Source: SZUA-36 sp963727635 | GTDB taxonomy: Bacteria > Pseudomonadota > Gammaproteobacteria > Xanthomonadales > SZUA-36 | Direction: 5' to 3' | Length of the DNA stretch: 64,000 bases | NCBI GenBank assembly: GCA_963727635.1 | Contig: CAVSHP010000007.1 | Location: 62,001-126,000 of the forward strand | Notes under the pieces: generated by a model | What the model saw: the letters and a program-made list of their open reading frames with translations, nothing else | What the model was told of the DNA's origin: nothing | Database searches by the model: none | Part shown: one piece after another, positions 45,977 through 54,301 of the stretch | Layout of the letters: every line of letters starts with the position of its first letter | Numbering within the stretch: the first letter of the stretch is position 1 | Position numbers and translations under genes: made by a program

Positions 45977-47335
45977 ATGGCTGGACTCGAAAAAATTGTC
46001 ATCGCTAACCGCGGTGAAATTGCCCTGCGCATACTGCGCGCCTGTCACTCCATGGGGATAAAGGTGGTTGCGGTACATTCTACCGTCGACCGCAATCTGA
46101 AACACGTTGCCCTGGCGGACGAGGCGGTCTGCATCGGGCCCGCACCCGGCACCGACAGCTATCTGAATATCCCCGCCATCATTGCTGCAACCGAGGTGAC
46201 CGACTCGGTGGCCGTCCATCCCGGTTACGGCTTCCTGGCCGAAAACGCCGATTTTGCCGAACGCGTCGAAAAGAGCGGATTTATTTTCATCGGACCACGT
46301 CCCGAAACCATTCGTCTGATGGGTGACAAGGTTTCCGCCATCAAGGCGATGAAGGCCGCCGGCGTGCCCTGCGTGCCGGGTTCCGACGGCGGGCTGAGCG
46401 ATGACCTGGCGGAAAACCACGCAATCGCACACCGCATTGGTTACCCCGTCATTATCAAGGCAGCTGCCGGCGGTGGTGGCCGTGGAATGCGGGTCGTCCA
46501 TACCGAGGCGCACCTGTCGAATGCCCTGCAGCTGACCCAGCGCGAAGCGCAGACAATATTTGGTGACGGCACCATTTACATGGAGAAATTCCTCACCAGT
46601 CCGCGTCACATTGAAATACAGGTGATCGCCGATCAGCATGGCAACGCCATACACCTCGGCGAACGTGACTGTTCCAGCCAGCGCCGTCATCAGAAGGTGA
46701 TCGAAGAAGCGCCTGCACCCGGGGTTACAGCGGAACAACGCGCCGAAATCGGCGCCGTTTGTGTAGAAGCCTGCAAACGCATCGGTTATCGCGGCGCCGG
46801 GACCTTCGAGTTTTTGTATGATAATGGCAGGTTCTATTTCATTGAAATGAACACCCGCATACAGGTCGAGCATCCAATCACTGAACTCATCACCGGCGTC
46901 GACCTGGTCAAGGAACAAATCCGTGTAGCCGCCGGTGAAAAACTCTCGTATACACAGGAAGACATCGTCATACGCGGTCACGCAATCGAATGCCGTATCA
47001 ACGCCGAAGACCCGGAAACTTTCATGCCCTGTCCGGGTACCATCACCGGCTTCCACGCCCCCGGCGGGCCGGGGATACGCGTGGATTCGCATATTTACGA
47101 TGGTTACAGGGTACCCCCCAACTACGACTCGATGATCGGCAAACTGATCGCCCATGGCGAAGACCGGGATACCGCCATTGCGCGTATGCGGATGGCGCTG
47201 GATGAGACCGTGTTAGAGGGTATCAAGACCAATATCCCCTTACACAAATGGTTGCTTGTGGACCAAGGCTTTATCAAGGGCGGCTTCAATATCCACTACC
47301 TCGAAAAACGCCTCGCAGAACGGGCTTCAAAATAG
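45977..47335 (+). CDS. accC: Biotin carboxylase subunit of acetyl-CoA carboxylase
   Basis: A 452-aa ATP-grasp enzyme that carboxylates biotin on AccB using bicarbonate and ATP. Blocks: IANRGEIALRILRACHSMGI, VHPGYGFLAENADFAE, the glycine-rich KAAAGGGGRGMR, ERDCSSQRRHQKVIEEAPAP and EMNTRIQVEHPITELITG. The length and order match the family. It is cotranscribed with accB. Confidence 0.97.
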   Translation: MAGLEKIVIANRGEIALRILRACHSMGIKVVAVHSTVDRNLKHVALADEAVCIGPAPGTDSYLNIPAIIAATEVTDSVAVHPGYGFLAENADFAERVEKSGFIFIGPRPETIRLMGDKVSAIKAMKAAGVPCVPGSDGGLSDDLAENHAIAHRIGYPVIIKAAAGGGGRGMRVVHTEAHLSNALQLTQREAQTIFGDGTIYMEKFLTSPRHIEIQVIADQHGNAIHLGERDCSSQRRHQKVIEEAPAPGVTAEQRAEIGAVCVEACKRIGYRGAGTFEFLYDNGRFYFIEMNTRIQVEHPITELITGVDLVKEQIRVAAGEKLSYTQEDIVIRGHAIECRINAEDPETFMPCPGTITGFHAPGGPGIRVDSHIYDGYRVPPNYDSMIGKLIAHGEDRDTAIARMRMALDETVLEGIKTNIPLHKWLLVDQGFIKGGFNIHYLEKRLAERASK

Positions 47336-47369
47336 CGGTCCGGCTGGTTTTGACAGGTCTCAGACCCTG

Positions 47370-48245
47370 ATGACGTGGCTGGAACTCAGTGTTCGTGTAG
47401 CGCGGCAGAACGCCTCGCTGGTCGAAACGCTGCTGCAAAACCAACCGCTGTTGGCCCTGACACTGACAGATGATGCAGATGACCCCGTGCTCGAACCCGG
47501 GGTTGGCGAAACACCCTTGTGGCCATCGGTTTGCGTCACCGCTTTATTCACCGGTGACACGCCGGTTGAACCCCTGACACGCATGCTCAGCCTGGTGCCG
47601 GGCGTGGACTGGCCCCATCAGGTCAGTTTCAGAACATTTGAAGACCAGCAGTGGGAACGGGTCTGGATGGACCGTTTCAAACCCATGCGGTTCGGCAAAA
47701 ATTTGTGGATCGTACCCGGCGGGTCAGAAGTTCCGGTTCAGGCAATGCACGTACTTCGGCTCGACCCCGGCCTGGCCTTTGGCACCGGCACCCACCCGAC
47801 CACCCACCTGTGTCTCGAATGGATCGACGGCCATGATTTTGACGGCGAGACGGTGGTGGACTATGGCTGCGGATCGGGCGTGCTGGGGATTAGCGCCGCC
47901 ATCAAGGGCGCCAAAACCGTGATCTGCGTCGATAATGATCCGCAGGCGCTGACCGCGACCCGTGATAATGCGCACAGGAACGGTGTCGAGGAAACCATCG
48001 AGTGCCTGGCGCCGGAGCAATTCAAGCCGCAACCGGCGGACGTTGTATTGGCGAATATCCTCGCCGGCCCGCTGGTGGAACTGGCGCCGCGCCTGGGCGC
48101 GACACTCAAACAGGGTGGTTCACTGGTACTCTCCGGGATTCTCGAAGGCCAGGCGGAAGAGGTCGAAAATGCCTATGCAGACACTTTCGGTGAATTTGAA
48201 AAGAAAGTCATGGATGGCTGGGTGCGGCTGACGGGAAGAAAATGA
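47370..48245 (+). CDS. prmA: Ribosomal protein L11 methyltransferase
   Basis: A 291-aa protein starting at the ATG at 47370 (MTWLELSVRVARQNASLVE). The open frame extends upstream into accC, but this ATG matches the family. SAM-site motifs: PGLAFGTGTHPTTHLCLEW, VVDYGCGSGVLGISAAI and VLANILAGPL. It trimethylates L11. The stop overlaps the next gene by 4 nt. Confidence 0.95.
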   Translation: MTWLELSVRVARQNASLVETLLQNQPLLALTLTDDADDPVLEPGVGETPLWPSVCVTALFTGDTPVEPLTRMLSLVPGVDWPHQVSFRTFEDQQWERVWMDRFKPMRFGKNLWIVPGGSEVPVQAMHVLRLDPGLAFGTGTHPTTHLCLEWIDGHDFDGETVVDYGCGSGVLGISAAIKGAKTVICVDNDPQALTATRDNAHRNGVEETIECLAPEQFKPQPADVVLANILAGPLVELAPRLGATLKQGGSLVLSGILEGQAEEVENAYADTFGEFEKKVMDGWVRLTGRK

Positions 48246-48805
48246 AAGACCAGGTAAAGATCAACCTCGGTTCGGGGCACTGGAAACTGGAAGATTGGGT
48301 CAACGTCGATATCGACTGCGAAAGCCAGCCGGATGTCTGTGCCAACCTGGCCGGTGGTCTGCCTTTTGCAAGTGGTGTCGCGCGCCTGATGCACAGCGAG
48401 GATTTCATCGATCAACTGGAACTTGAGCAGGCCGCCGGGTTTTTGCGTGAATGCCACCGTATCCTGGCCCCCGGCGGTGTGCTGCGTGTGCTGACGCCGG
48501 ATATGCGCAAGCTGGCGCACTTGTACCTCAACGATCCGGAACAGCTCAAATCCCTCTGGAAACGTTTTGTCGGTTTACCGCTGTCACTTGAAACCACCGG
48601 GGAAATTTTCAATCTCGGTATGCGTTTTGCCGGGCACACTTTTCTGTATGACGAGGAAACCTTCAAAGCGCTCGCATCCCGCTGTGGTTTCGACGCCCGC
48701 AGGGTCGAATACCAGCACAGCGAAATGCCCGAATTGCGCGGGCTCGACCTGCGTTCACCCGAGAATGCGGTCTCGTTGTACTTCGACTGTTACCGAATAC
48801 CCTGA
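48242..48805 (+). CDS. Class I SAM-dependent methyltransferase (COG4627-like)
   Basis: A 187-aa protein. INLGSGHWKLEDWVNVDID is the SAM loop and acidic strand 2, and CHRILAPGGVLRVLTPDMR follows. The family is often linked with polysaccharide modification. It overlaps prmA by 4 nt. Its stop codon lies at the left edge of the shortened repeat (copy 2), so the last residues may not be ancestral. The substrate is unknown. Confidence 0.8.
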   Translation: MKDQVKINLGSGHWKLEDWVNVDIDCESQPDVCANLAGGLPFASGVARLMHSEDFIDQLELEQAAGFLRECHRILAPGGVLRVLTPDMRKLAHLYLNDPEQLKSLWKRFVGLPLSLETTGEIFNLGMRFAGHTFLYDEETFKALASRCGFDARRVEYQHSEMPELRGLDLRSPENAVSLYFDCYRIP

Positions 48806-49133
48806 AACAGATAATGTGACGAAGGTGCAAACACTTGCCTGGTCAAAACCAGGGTGCACAGTTTTCAGTTGAAGAGCTCAGCGGGACGGGTGGGATTCAG
48901 TGCCCATTTATCCGCCGAAGACAGGATTACGCCAGGGGCAATTTTCAGGAAGAAAATTGAGTGCTGACGGTACACGATGTACCGCCAGCGCGGTCCCGAT
49001 CAGGCGGAATTCTGGCTGAGGGTAGCCCGCAGGGCCGGATAAGCCTGGGCAGTGAATCCCATCCGGCCTGCTGAGCGCACGGTCTCAATCGAAACCACGA
49101 AAATGTACACAACCTTGGTGGAATTGACGCCTA
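48801..49133 (+). mobile_element. MITE-like repeat, copy 2 (shortened, 333 bp)
   Basis: Same orientation as copy 1. The right end (TGGAATTGACGCCTAG) and the right half match copy 1, including the GGTACA/TGTACC hairpin (loop CGA here). The left inverted repeat and about 195 bp of the body, including two hairpins, are missing. It fills the gap between two convergent genes. The terminal TA of its right end is part of the TAG stop of the deacetylase gene. Confidence 0.8.
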
Positions 49134-49956
49134 GTGCGTCGATTTCAAACCCAGGGTGGACAAAAGTTCCGCCGGTGTGGACCAGTCCCGGCCACAGACG
49201 AAACGCGGTAAATTCCAGCGATTACTTTGCGCTGTCACCAGGCCCGGTTCGGTTCCAATGGCGGCCATGCAACGGTGCTCACTGCCATGCAACGGGAAAT
49301 ATTCATTACGGATGTAGTCGCTGGATTCACCAAATGGGTAGGCGAAAAAACGCGGTCTGCGACCGGTTTTCTGCTCGATGAACTCAGCGGCCTGGACCAC
49401 CTGCTGGTGACAGTGCTCCAGAGTGTTAACCTGCTCGAAACCGCCACGTGGGTAATGTTCTTCTTCCAGGTCCGGATGGTTGTGGTCCCAGCCATGATTG
49501 CCGATGGCCATCATCGGGTGTATATCGGCCTGACGCCACCAGTCGTCACTCATGTGGCTTGAACCAAACAGCGATTTGCTGTCGATCATGCGGCGCGCCT
49601 CGGGACTGGCGATCACGAAGCTGGTGGCATGCAAACCCGGTTGTGCAGACCGGCCCCGGCGACTGAGAAATTCTTCCATAACCTGCAATAAACCCGGTTG
49701 CACCCCGTGGCCGGGAAACTCCAGTGTACGTACGTCGAAATCGCAGCCATCGTCAAAAGTCAGGCTGATCAGCGGTGCTTCCGGAGAGGGTGAGTCACCG
49801 CTAAACACGGCTCTCTATCAACGTGGCCAGGGAAACAAACCGGCAACCGGCGGCGTGCAAAGCATCGAGGTCCGCAGCCAGCGCGACGTGGTCATTGTTG
49901 CTGGTTTCACTGCCGGCAATATTCTGGGAGTGATAGGCGAGTATGGCTGCTTTCAA
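49131..49956 (-). CDS. Polysaccharide deacetylase family protein, one frameshift
   Basis: The main frame has SLTFDDGCDFD (the TFDDG metal motif of NodB/CE4 enzymes), HGWDHNHPD and FFAYPFGESSDYIRN. The N-terminus continues upstream in another frame: AILAYHSQNIAGSETSNNDHV, DLDALHAAGCRFVSL and ESRV, joined near 49808. The likely start is the TTG at 49954-49956. It removes acyl groups from sugars, probably in envelope or exopolysaccharide metabolism. Its TAG stop is shared with the end of repeat copy 2. Confidence 0.8.
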
Positions 49957-50110
49957 GACGGATTACCTGGATTGTTAGGGTTCAGCTCTGCTGAGAAACT
50001 ATATGACACTTTGTCAGGTGAGTTGGATAATATACCCTATCCGTCAGCCAGTCTTTGACAGACCGTTTAAAATCACTCGAGACATAGATTTCCAGGGGCC
50101 AAAAACATCC

Positions 50111-50992
50111 ATGAGAGTCTGGAGAGAGATACGCAGACAGTCGGTCGATTTCATCGTCTACCTGGCTGTGCCACTGATGTCCGTGTTGTTGCCGGTCGCC
50201 TGGTCGCGGACTTTGCTTGCCCGTATTTCAAAGCTTAACTGGATATTGTCAGAGGAGGCTCACGGCGCCTTCCTGAATGCGGCTGATTTTGTTGATGTGG
50301 GTGATGAAAAAATTTGGAAGACACGCTGGAAGCGGGTTGAGATGCTCGATGCGCGCGATTTGTACCTGATGAATTTTGGTCGTACGGATGCGGTGCTCGG
50401 TGAAATTGAATGTGATACGCCGCTGGATGTTATAAGGGGAAGGTTCCTGGTTGGCATGCACTGGGGACCATCCATATCCATTTTGAAATTGTTGCAACTG
50501 GCCGGTCTCAACCCGGCCATTCCATTCCGCCAGCCGGAAAGGCAGATATTACGCATCAGGCCGTTTTATTATCTATTTGTCACCATGGCCGCCCGGTACA
50601 TCGTTAAAACCATGGACGTTCCGAATGCGGCTGCCGGGGCGGGCAAGGTGCTGCGCTCAATGATGGGTCAGGCGGGTAGCGCCATTGTGGTCATGGATGC
50701 CCCACCGACGGAAGGCAGACAAACCCTGGATGCAACAGTGCTTGGCAAAACCGCGACTTTCGATGCTGGTTTCCCCGCCATTCTTGTAGATAAAAAAAAG
50801 GAATACGTCTTCTACGCCATGAGCTTGCAGACGGGTGATTCGCTTGGCAAAAAACTTGAACTGCACGGACCGTTCAGTGCAACAGACGCGCAGGAGTTTT
50901 TGCGGAATTATGCAAATTTTCTGAACCGTCACCTGTCTTCCGACCCGGCTCAATGGCGGATCTGGCACGCAGCCAAACAGTTTTGGAGGTAA
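50111..50992 (+). CDS. Lysophospholipid/lipid A acyltransferase-like protein (LpxL/HtrB family)
   Basis: A 293-aa protein from the ATG at 50111 with an N-terminal membrane segment (FIVYLAVPLMSVLLPVAW). GRFLVGMHWGPSISILKLLQ corresponds to the catalytic H-x4-D box of the LPLAT superfamily, but reads HWGPSI with no aspartate. PFRQPERQILRIRPFYYLF follows. Homologues with HWG have been annotated as acyltransferases, yet activity is uncertain here. It may be a divergent enzyme acting on an envelope lipid. It lies upstream of the AT-rich methyltransferase on the opposite strand. Confidence 0.65.
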   Translation: MRVWREIRRQSVDFIVYLAVPLMSVLLPVAWSRTLLARISKLNWILSEEAHGAFLNAADFVDVGDEKIWKTRWKRVEMLDARDLYLMNFGRTDAVLGEIECDTPLDVIRGRFLVGMHWGPSISILKLLQLAGLNPAIPFRQPERQILRIRPFYYLFVTMAARYIVKTMDVPNAAAGAGKVLRSMMGQAGSAIVVMDAPPTEGRQTLDATVLGKTATFDAGFPAILVDKKKEYVFYAMSLQTGDSLGKKLELHGPFSATDAQEFLRNYANFLNRHLSSDPAQWRIWHAAKQFWR

Positions 50993-51222
50993 CCTCTAAA
51001 ATTGCTTGGCACACCGGCCCTGATATGTATCCCAGGCTGGTTTCTCAAGAAGTTTTATCTACTCAAAAAGCAGGTTTTTCCGGTGAGTTCAGGCAAATTC
51101 GCCCAACAGTTTTGGCAGAGAGTCCAAATGACATTTGAATAGCAGTCCTGACTTGCTCAGATGCGACAGATTTGGAGTGCCCTTCATCCAATATATTGCG
51201 CAGGAGACTTAAACATCAAGTT

Positions 51223-52066
51223 CTATGCCTTTTTGGCGACAAACAGGACATTTGGACCAACGTAGCCCAATTTTCTTGAGGAATAGCAGCAAATGTATGA
51301 GTCGGTGAAGCCAGCTTGTAACATATTTTCCAACAACTCTGTGCCAAATGTCTGATAACAAAGAACACCGGAGGTGGATAAAGGATCACCATGATATTCT
51401 GGCTCGAGAAGGTGATTGATTTTTCCGTCTGGGCCGATGGTCGCGCGAATCAAGTTATGTTTAGTAAAAGTAAAAGGCACGCTCAATAATAGAATGCCTT
51501 TGGGTTTAAGAACCCTATAAAATTCATTCAGCGCGTTTTGATAATTTGGGACATGTTCTAAAACGTCAAAACTAAGTACTGAATGAAACGATTTATTCTC
51601 AAAAGAAAGTGCAGTTACATCCTGCATTTGAATTTTCTTGTTACCAACAAAAAACATTTCACCGGGAGAATAATCTGAACTGTATTCACTCCCACTCGTG
51701 TTTTGGTATCGACCAATCAAAAGGTTAAAAAGTGGTGTAACTGCTTCTGTGATGTAGACGACATTGTCTTCTCTTGGGGTGCAAATCTCCTCAAACAAAT
51801 GAAAACAACTTCTCCAGCGATTGATAAGTGAGCAATACTTACAAGCTAAAGTTTCTCTCCAATTTACCCCCCCCCCCCGCGGGTGAAACAATGAAACTGG
51901 TTTCTTTTTTGCAAACGTAACAAAAGCCAGCCAAGTCTGACGAGTCGGTGTTCAATGGCTGTTCAGATTTCGCAACTCTTTCGAAGTAACCATTAATTTC
52001 TTCAGCTGATCTGGACACAAAATACTTAAAATCTGGCTTAGTACTTTGATATATTCCATTACTCAC
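51223..52066 (-). CDS. AT-rich SAM methyltransferase with a poly-G tract, currently out of frame
   Basis: The N-terminal piece (GTG at 52064-52066, VSNGIYQSTKPDFKYF) ends with a CYVCKKE pair. After the 12-G tract (coding strand) the downstream piece in another frame begins NWRETLACKYCSLINRWRSC. Its SAM-domain part has ENKSFHSVLSFDVLEHVPNY and NEFYRVLKPKGILLLSVPF. So two CxxC pairs flank the tract. As given, the gene terminates after eight extra residues. With 11 or 14 G it would read through. Composition is clearly more AT-rich than all neighbours, which suggests transfer. It overlaps the end of ppa by 8 nt. Confidence 0.72.
51867..51878. repeat. 12-nt homopolymer C tract (G on coding strand)
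   Basis: Twelve consecutive C residues lie inside the methyltransferase gene at 51223-52066 and set its reading frame. 12 G gives a stop eight codons later, 13 G an immediate TAA, and 11 or 14 G an open frame. The length call is also the kind of site where sequencing errs. Confidence 0.9.
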
Positions 52067-52613
52067 TGGCACGGTCTTTTTCCGGCGCGGCCTGGTAACG
52101 GGCAACCGAGTCGAGAATTTCCTGGCGGGCGGCTTCAATGCCTTCCCAGTCGCCGGTTCTTACCCATTTGTTGGGTTCGAGATCTTTATAGTGTTCAAAA
52201 AAGTGCTCGATCTGATCCAGCAGCATTTTGTCCAGGTCCGTATAGGTTTTGATATCCCGGTAAATGCCAGTGACCTCGGTGACAGGGACTGCGAGCACCT
52301 TTGAATCCTCACCGGCCTCGTCCTTCATCTGCAGGATCCCGATGGGCCGGCAGCGCACCACCGTGCCGGGCAACATCGGCAACGGCAGCACGACCAGAAC
52401 ATCGACCGGGTCACCATCACCACACAGTGTGTGCGGCACATAGCCGTAGTTGCAGGGGTAGTACATGGCGGTTTTAAGCATGCGGTCGACAAAAATGGCG
52501 CCCGATTCCTTGTCCACCTCGTACTTGATGGCCGGGCTGTTCATTGGCACTTCGATGATGACGTTGATGTCGTCGGGGACATTTCTTCCGGTAGGGACCC
52601 GTTGCAGGCTCAT
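52059..52613 (-). CDS. ppa: Inorganic pyrophosphatase, soluble
   Basis: A 184-aa family I pyrophosphatase: NVIIEVPMNSPAIKYEVDKE, YPCNYGYVPHTLCGDGDPVD (the metal-binding D-G-D-P-V-D signature) and EHYKDLEPNKWVRTGDWEG. It hydrolyses PPi made by polymer synthesis. With the two membrane PPases and Pfp the cell has four PPi-consuming enzymes in 24 kb. An intact frame. Confidence 0.95.
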   Translation of the reverse strand: MSLQRVPTGRNVPDDINVIIEVPMNSPAIKYEVDKESGAIFVDRMLKTAMYYPCNYGYVPHTLCGDGDPVDVLVVLPLPMLPGTVVRCRPIGILQMKDEAGEDSKVLAVPVTEVTGIYRDIKTYTDLDKMLLDQIEHFFEHYKDLEPNKWVRTGDWEGIEAARQEILDSVARYQAAPEKDRASE

Positions 52614-52702
52614 TTTCTAATCCTTGGCTGATGGTCTGTCATTATACGCAATCGGACGTGCCGTTGGACCGTCGCAGCAGCGGTCTGGTGAGTTATGTGG
52701 GC

Positions 52703-53285
52703 TAAATGTAATTTCCAACTTTGTTGTAAGCACTGTGGTGGTTTCGTTTGAGTCCGTGCGCTCAACAGGCCGGGTGGACTTCACTGCCCAGCCTTATCCG
52801 GCCCTGCGGGCTACCCTCAGCCAGGATTCCGCCTGATCGGGACCGCGCTGGCGGTACATCCCTGTACCGTCAGCTCTCGATTTTCTCCATGAAAATCGTC
52901 CCGGGCGAAATCCTGTCTTCGGCGGATAAATGGGCACTGAAGTCCACCCGGCCTGCTGAGCTCTTCAGCTGAAAGCTGCGCACCCTGGTTAAGACCCGGC
53001 AGGTGGTTGCTGGCTGGGCGAACTTTGAAGCGCCGAGTAGATGGACGGATTAGGGGCGATCGGGCAGGAAGCCCGATCGAGGCCGTTCAATACAGGATGT
53101 ATTGTGAGGCCGGTCCCGTTAAGATCCGGCCGGCTGCGAGGGCAGTCCCGGATCTCGATCCGGGACCGCTGGCCAGTGAGCACAGACAGCAAGCACCTGC
53201 CGGGTCCTTGCACCTGCATCAGATTGTCTGTTTCCCGGTGTTACAAGACCCTGGTGTATACATCGTTGCTGGAATTGACGAGTTA
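52703..53285 (-). mobile_element. MITE-like repeat, copy 3 (583 bp, complete, inverted)
   Basis: This is the reverse complement of copy 1 over nearly its whole length. TA lies at 52703-52704 and 53284-53285. The right end, read inward, is GTCAATTCC-AGCAACG(A)TGT, while the left end (GTAATTTCC...TTGTTGT) is more diverged. The same hairpins are present, e.g. the GTCCCGGATC palindrome at 53144-53165 and GGTACATCCCTGTACC. The element fills the divergent spacer between ppa and the cyanophycinase gene. It contains no gene. Confidence 0.83.
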
Positions 53286-53359
53286 AGTTCGCCGTCCTCG
53301 TTTCAAAGCCGGACATAAGCAACTACAATATCCGACCCGCTTTCAAAGGTACTAACTGG

Positions 53360-54175
53360 ATGTGTCCGGCAACAACTGAAAAAAATAAAACACGTGGTTA
53401 CGTTATCGCGATTGGCGGCGCCGAAGCGAAGCACAAGGACCCGGTTATTCTCGAGCGTTTTGTCAAGCTGTGCGGCGCTGAAAACGCCCGCATACTGGTC
53501 ATCCCAACCGCTTCCGAGCTGGATGAAACCGGACCCCTGTACCAGGACCTGTTTGAGGAACTGGGTGCAAAGGCAATGTGCATCCCGATTGAAAACCGTG
53601 AAGATTGCTACGAGAAAGAAACCATCGAGGTGATGGAAAGGGCGACCGGAATTTTTATCACCGGCGGCAACCAGTTGCGTTTGAGCACGATTCTGGGCGG
53701 GACGCCGGTGGCGCGCGCGATACGCAGGCTCAATGCCGACGGAGTGCACATGGCGGGTACGTCCGCCGGGGCGGCGATTATCTCCGAACACATGATAGCC
53801 GGTGGCCGTGGCGGACCTTCGCCGCGCGAAAGCGGTGTGGTGCTCGCTCCCGGACTTGGACTGACCAACCGCGCCATCATCGACCAGCATTTTAACCGCC
53901 GTGGCCGTATGGGCAGGCTGCTCGCGGCCCTGTCCTTCAACCCGTTTGTCTGCGGCCTGGGTATCGATGAGAACACGGCGGCGTTTGTCGCGCCGGACGG
54001 GGTCATGGAAGTGGTTGGCCACGGTACCGTGACGGTGATCGATCCGTCGGGATTGACGCATTCATCGATGAGTTATGTAAGCAAGGCCGAGTCGGTCACG
54101 CTGATCGGGCTGAAACTGCATGTCCTGGCCAACGGTTCCAGTTTCAACCTCGAGACCCGCGAAGCAAAACTGTAA
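53360..54175 (+). CDS. cphB: Cyanophycinase
   Basis: A 271-aa serine exopeptidase of the S51-related family that degrades cyanophycin to beta-Asp-Arg dipeptides. It has GYVIAIGGAEAKHKDP, the nucleophile motif MAGTSAGAAIISEHM and DQHFNRRGRMGRLLAALSF. There is no signal peptide, so it should be the intracellular CphB rather than exported CphE. Lies upstream of cphA in the same direction, with a 126-nt spacer. Confidence 0.93.
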   Translation: MCPATTEKNKTRGYVIAIGGAEAKHKDPVILERFVKLCGAENARILVIPTASELDETGPLYQDLFEELGAKAMCIPIENREDCYEKETIEVMERATGIFITGGNQLRLSTILGGTPVARAIRRLNADGVHMAGTSAGAAIISEHMIAGGRGGPSPRESGVVLAPGLGLTNRAIIDQHFNRRGRMGRLLAALSFNPFVCGLGIDENTAAFVAPDGVMEVVGHGTVTVIDPSGLTHSSMSYVSKAESVTLIGLKLHVLANGSSFNLETREAKL

Positions 54176-54301
54176 GCGTGAACTGAAAGGCATCCCGATC
54201 GCGCTACAAAATGCGCTACGAATATCGCATGATATGGGTATAGAAAAACCGTTGATCCGGCAGCGCCGGATTTGCACTGACATTTTACTGAAGGTTCTGT
54301 T

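Noticed and set aside
45920..47155. 411-aa open frame on the minus strand
   Set aside because: It is a shadow of accC. GC-rich codon bias leaves the opposite strand open.
51867..51878. Calling the methyltransferase a dead pseudogene because of the frame break
   Set aside because: The only break coincides with a 12-nt homopolymer and both halves are well conserved, so a length error or a switchable tract is more likely than decay.
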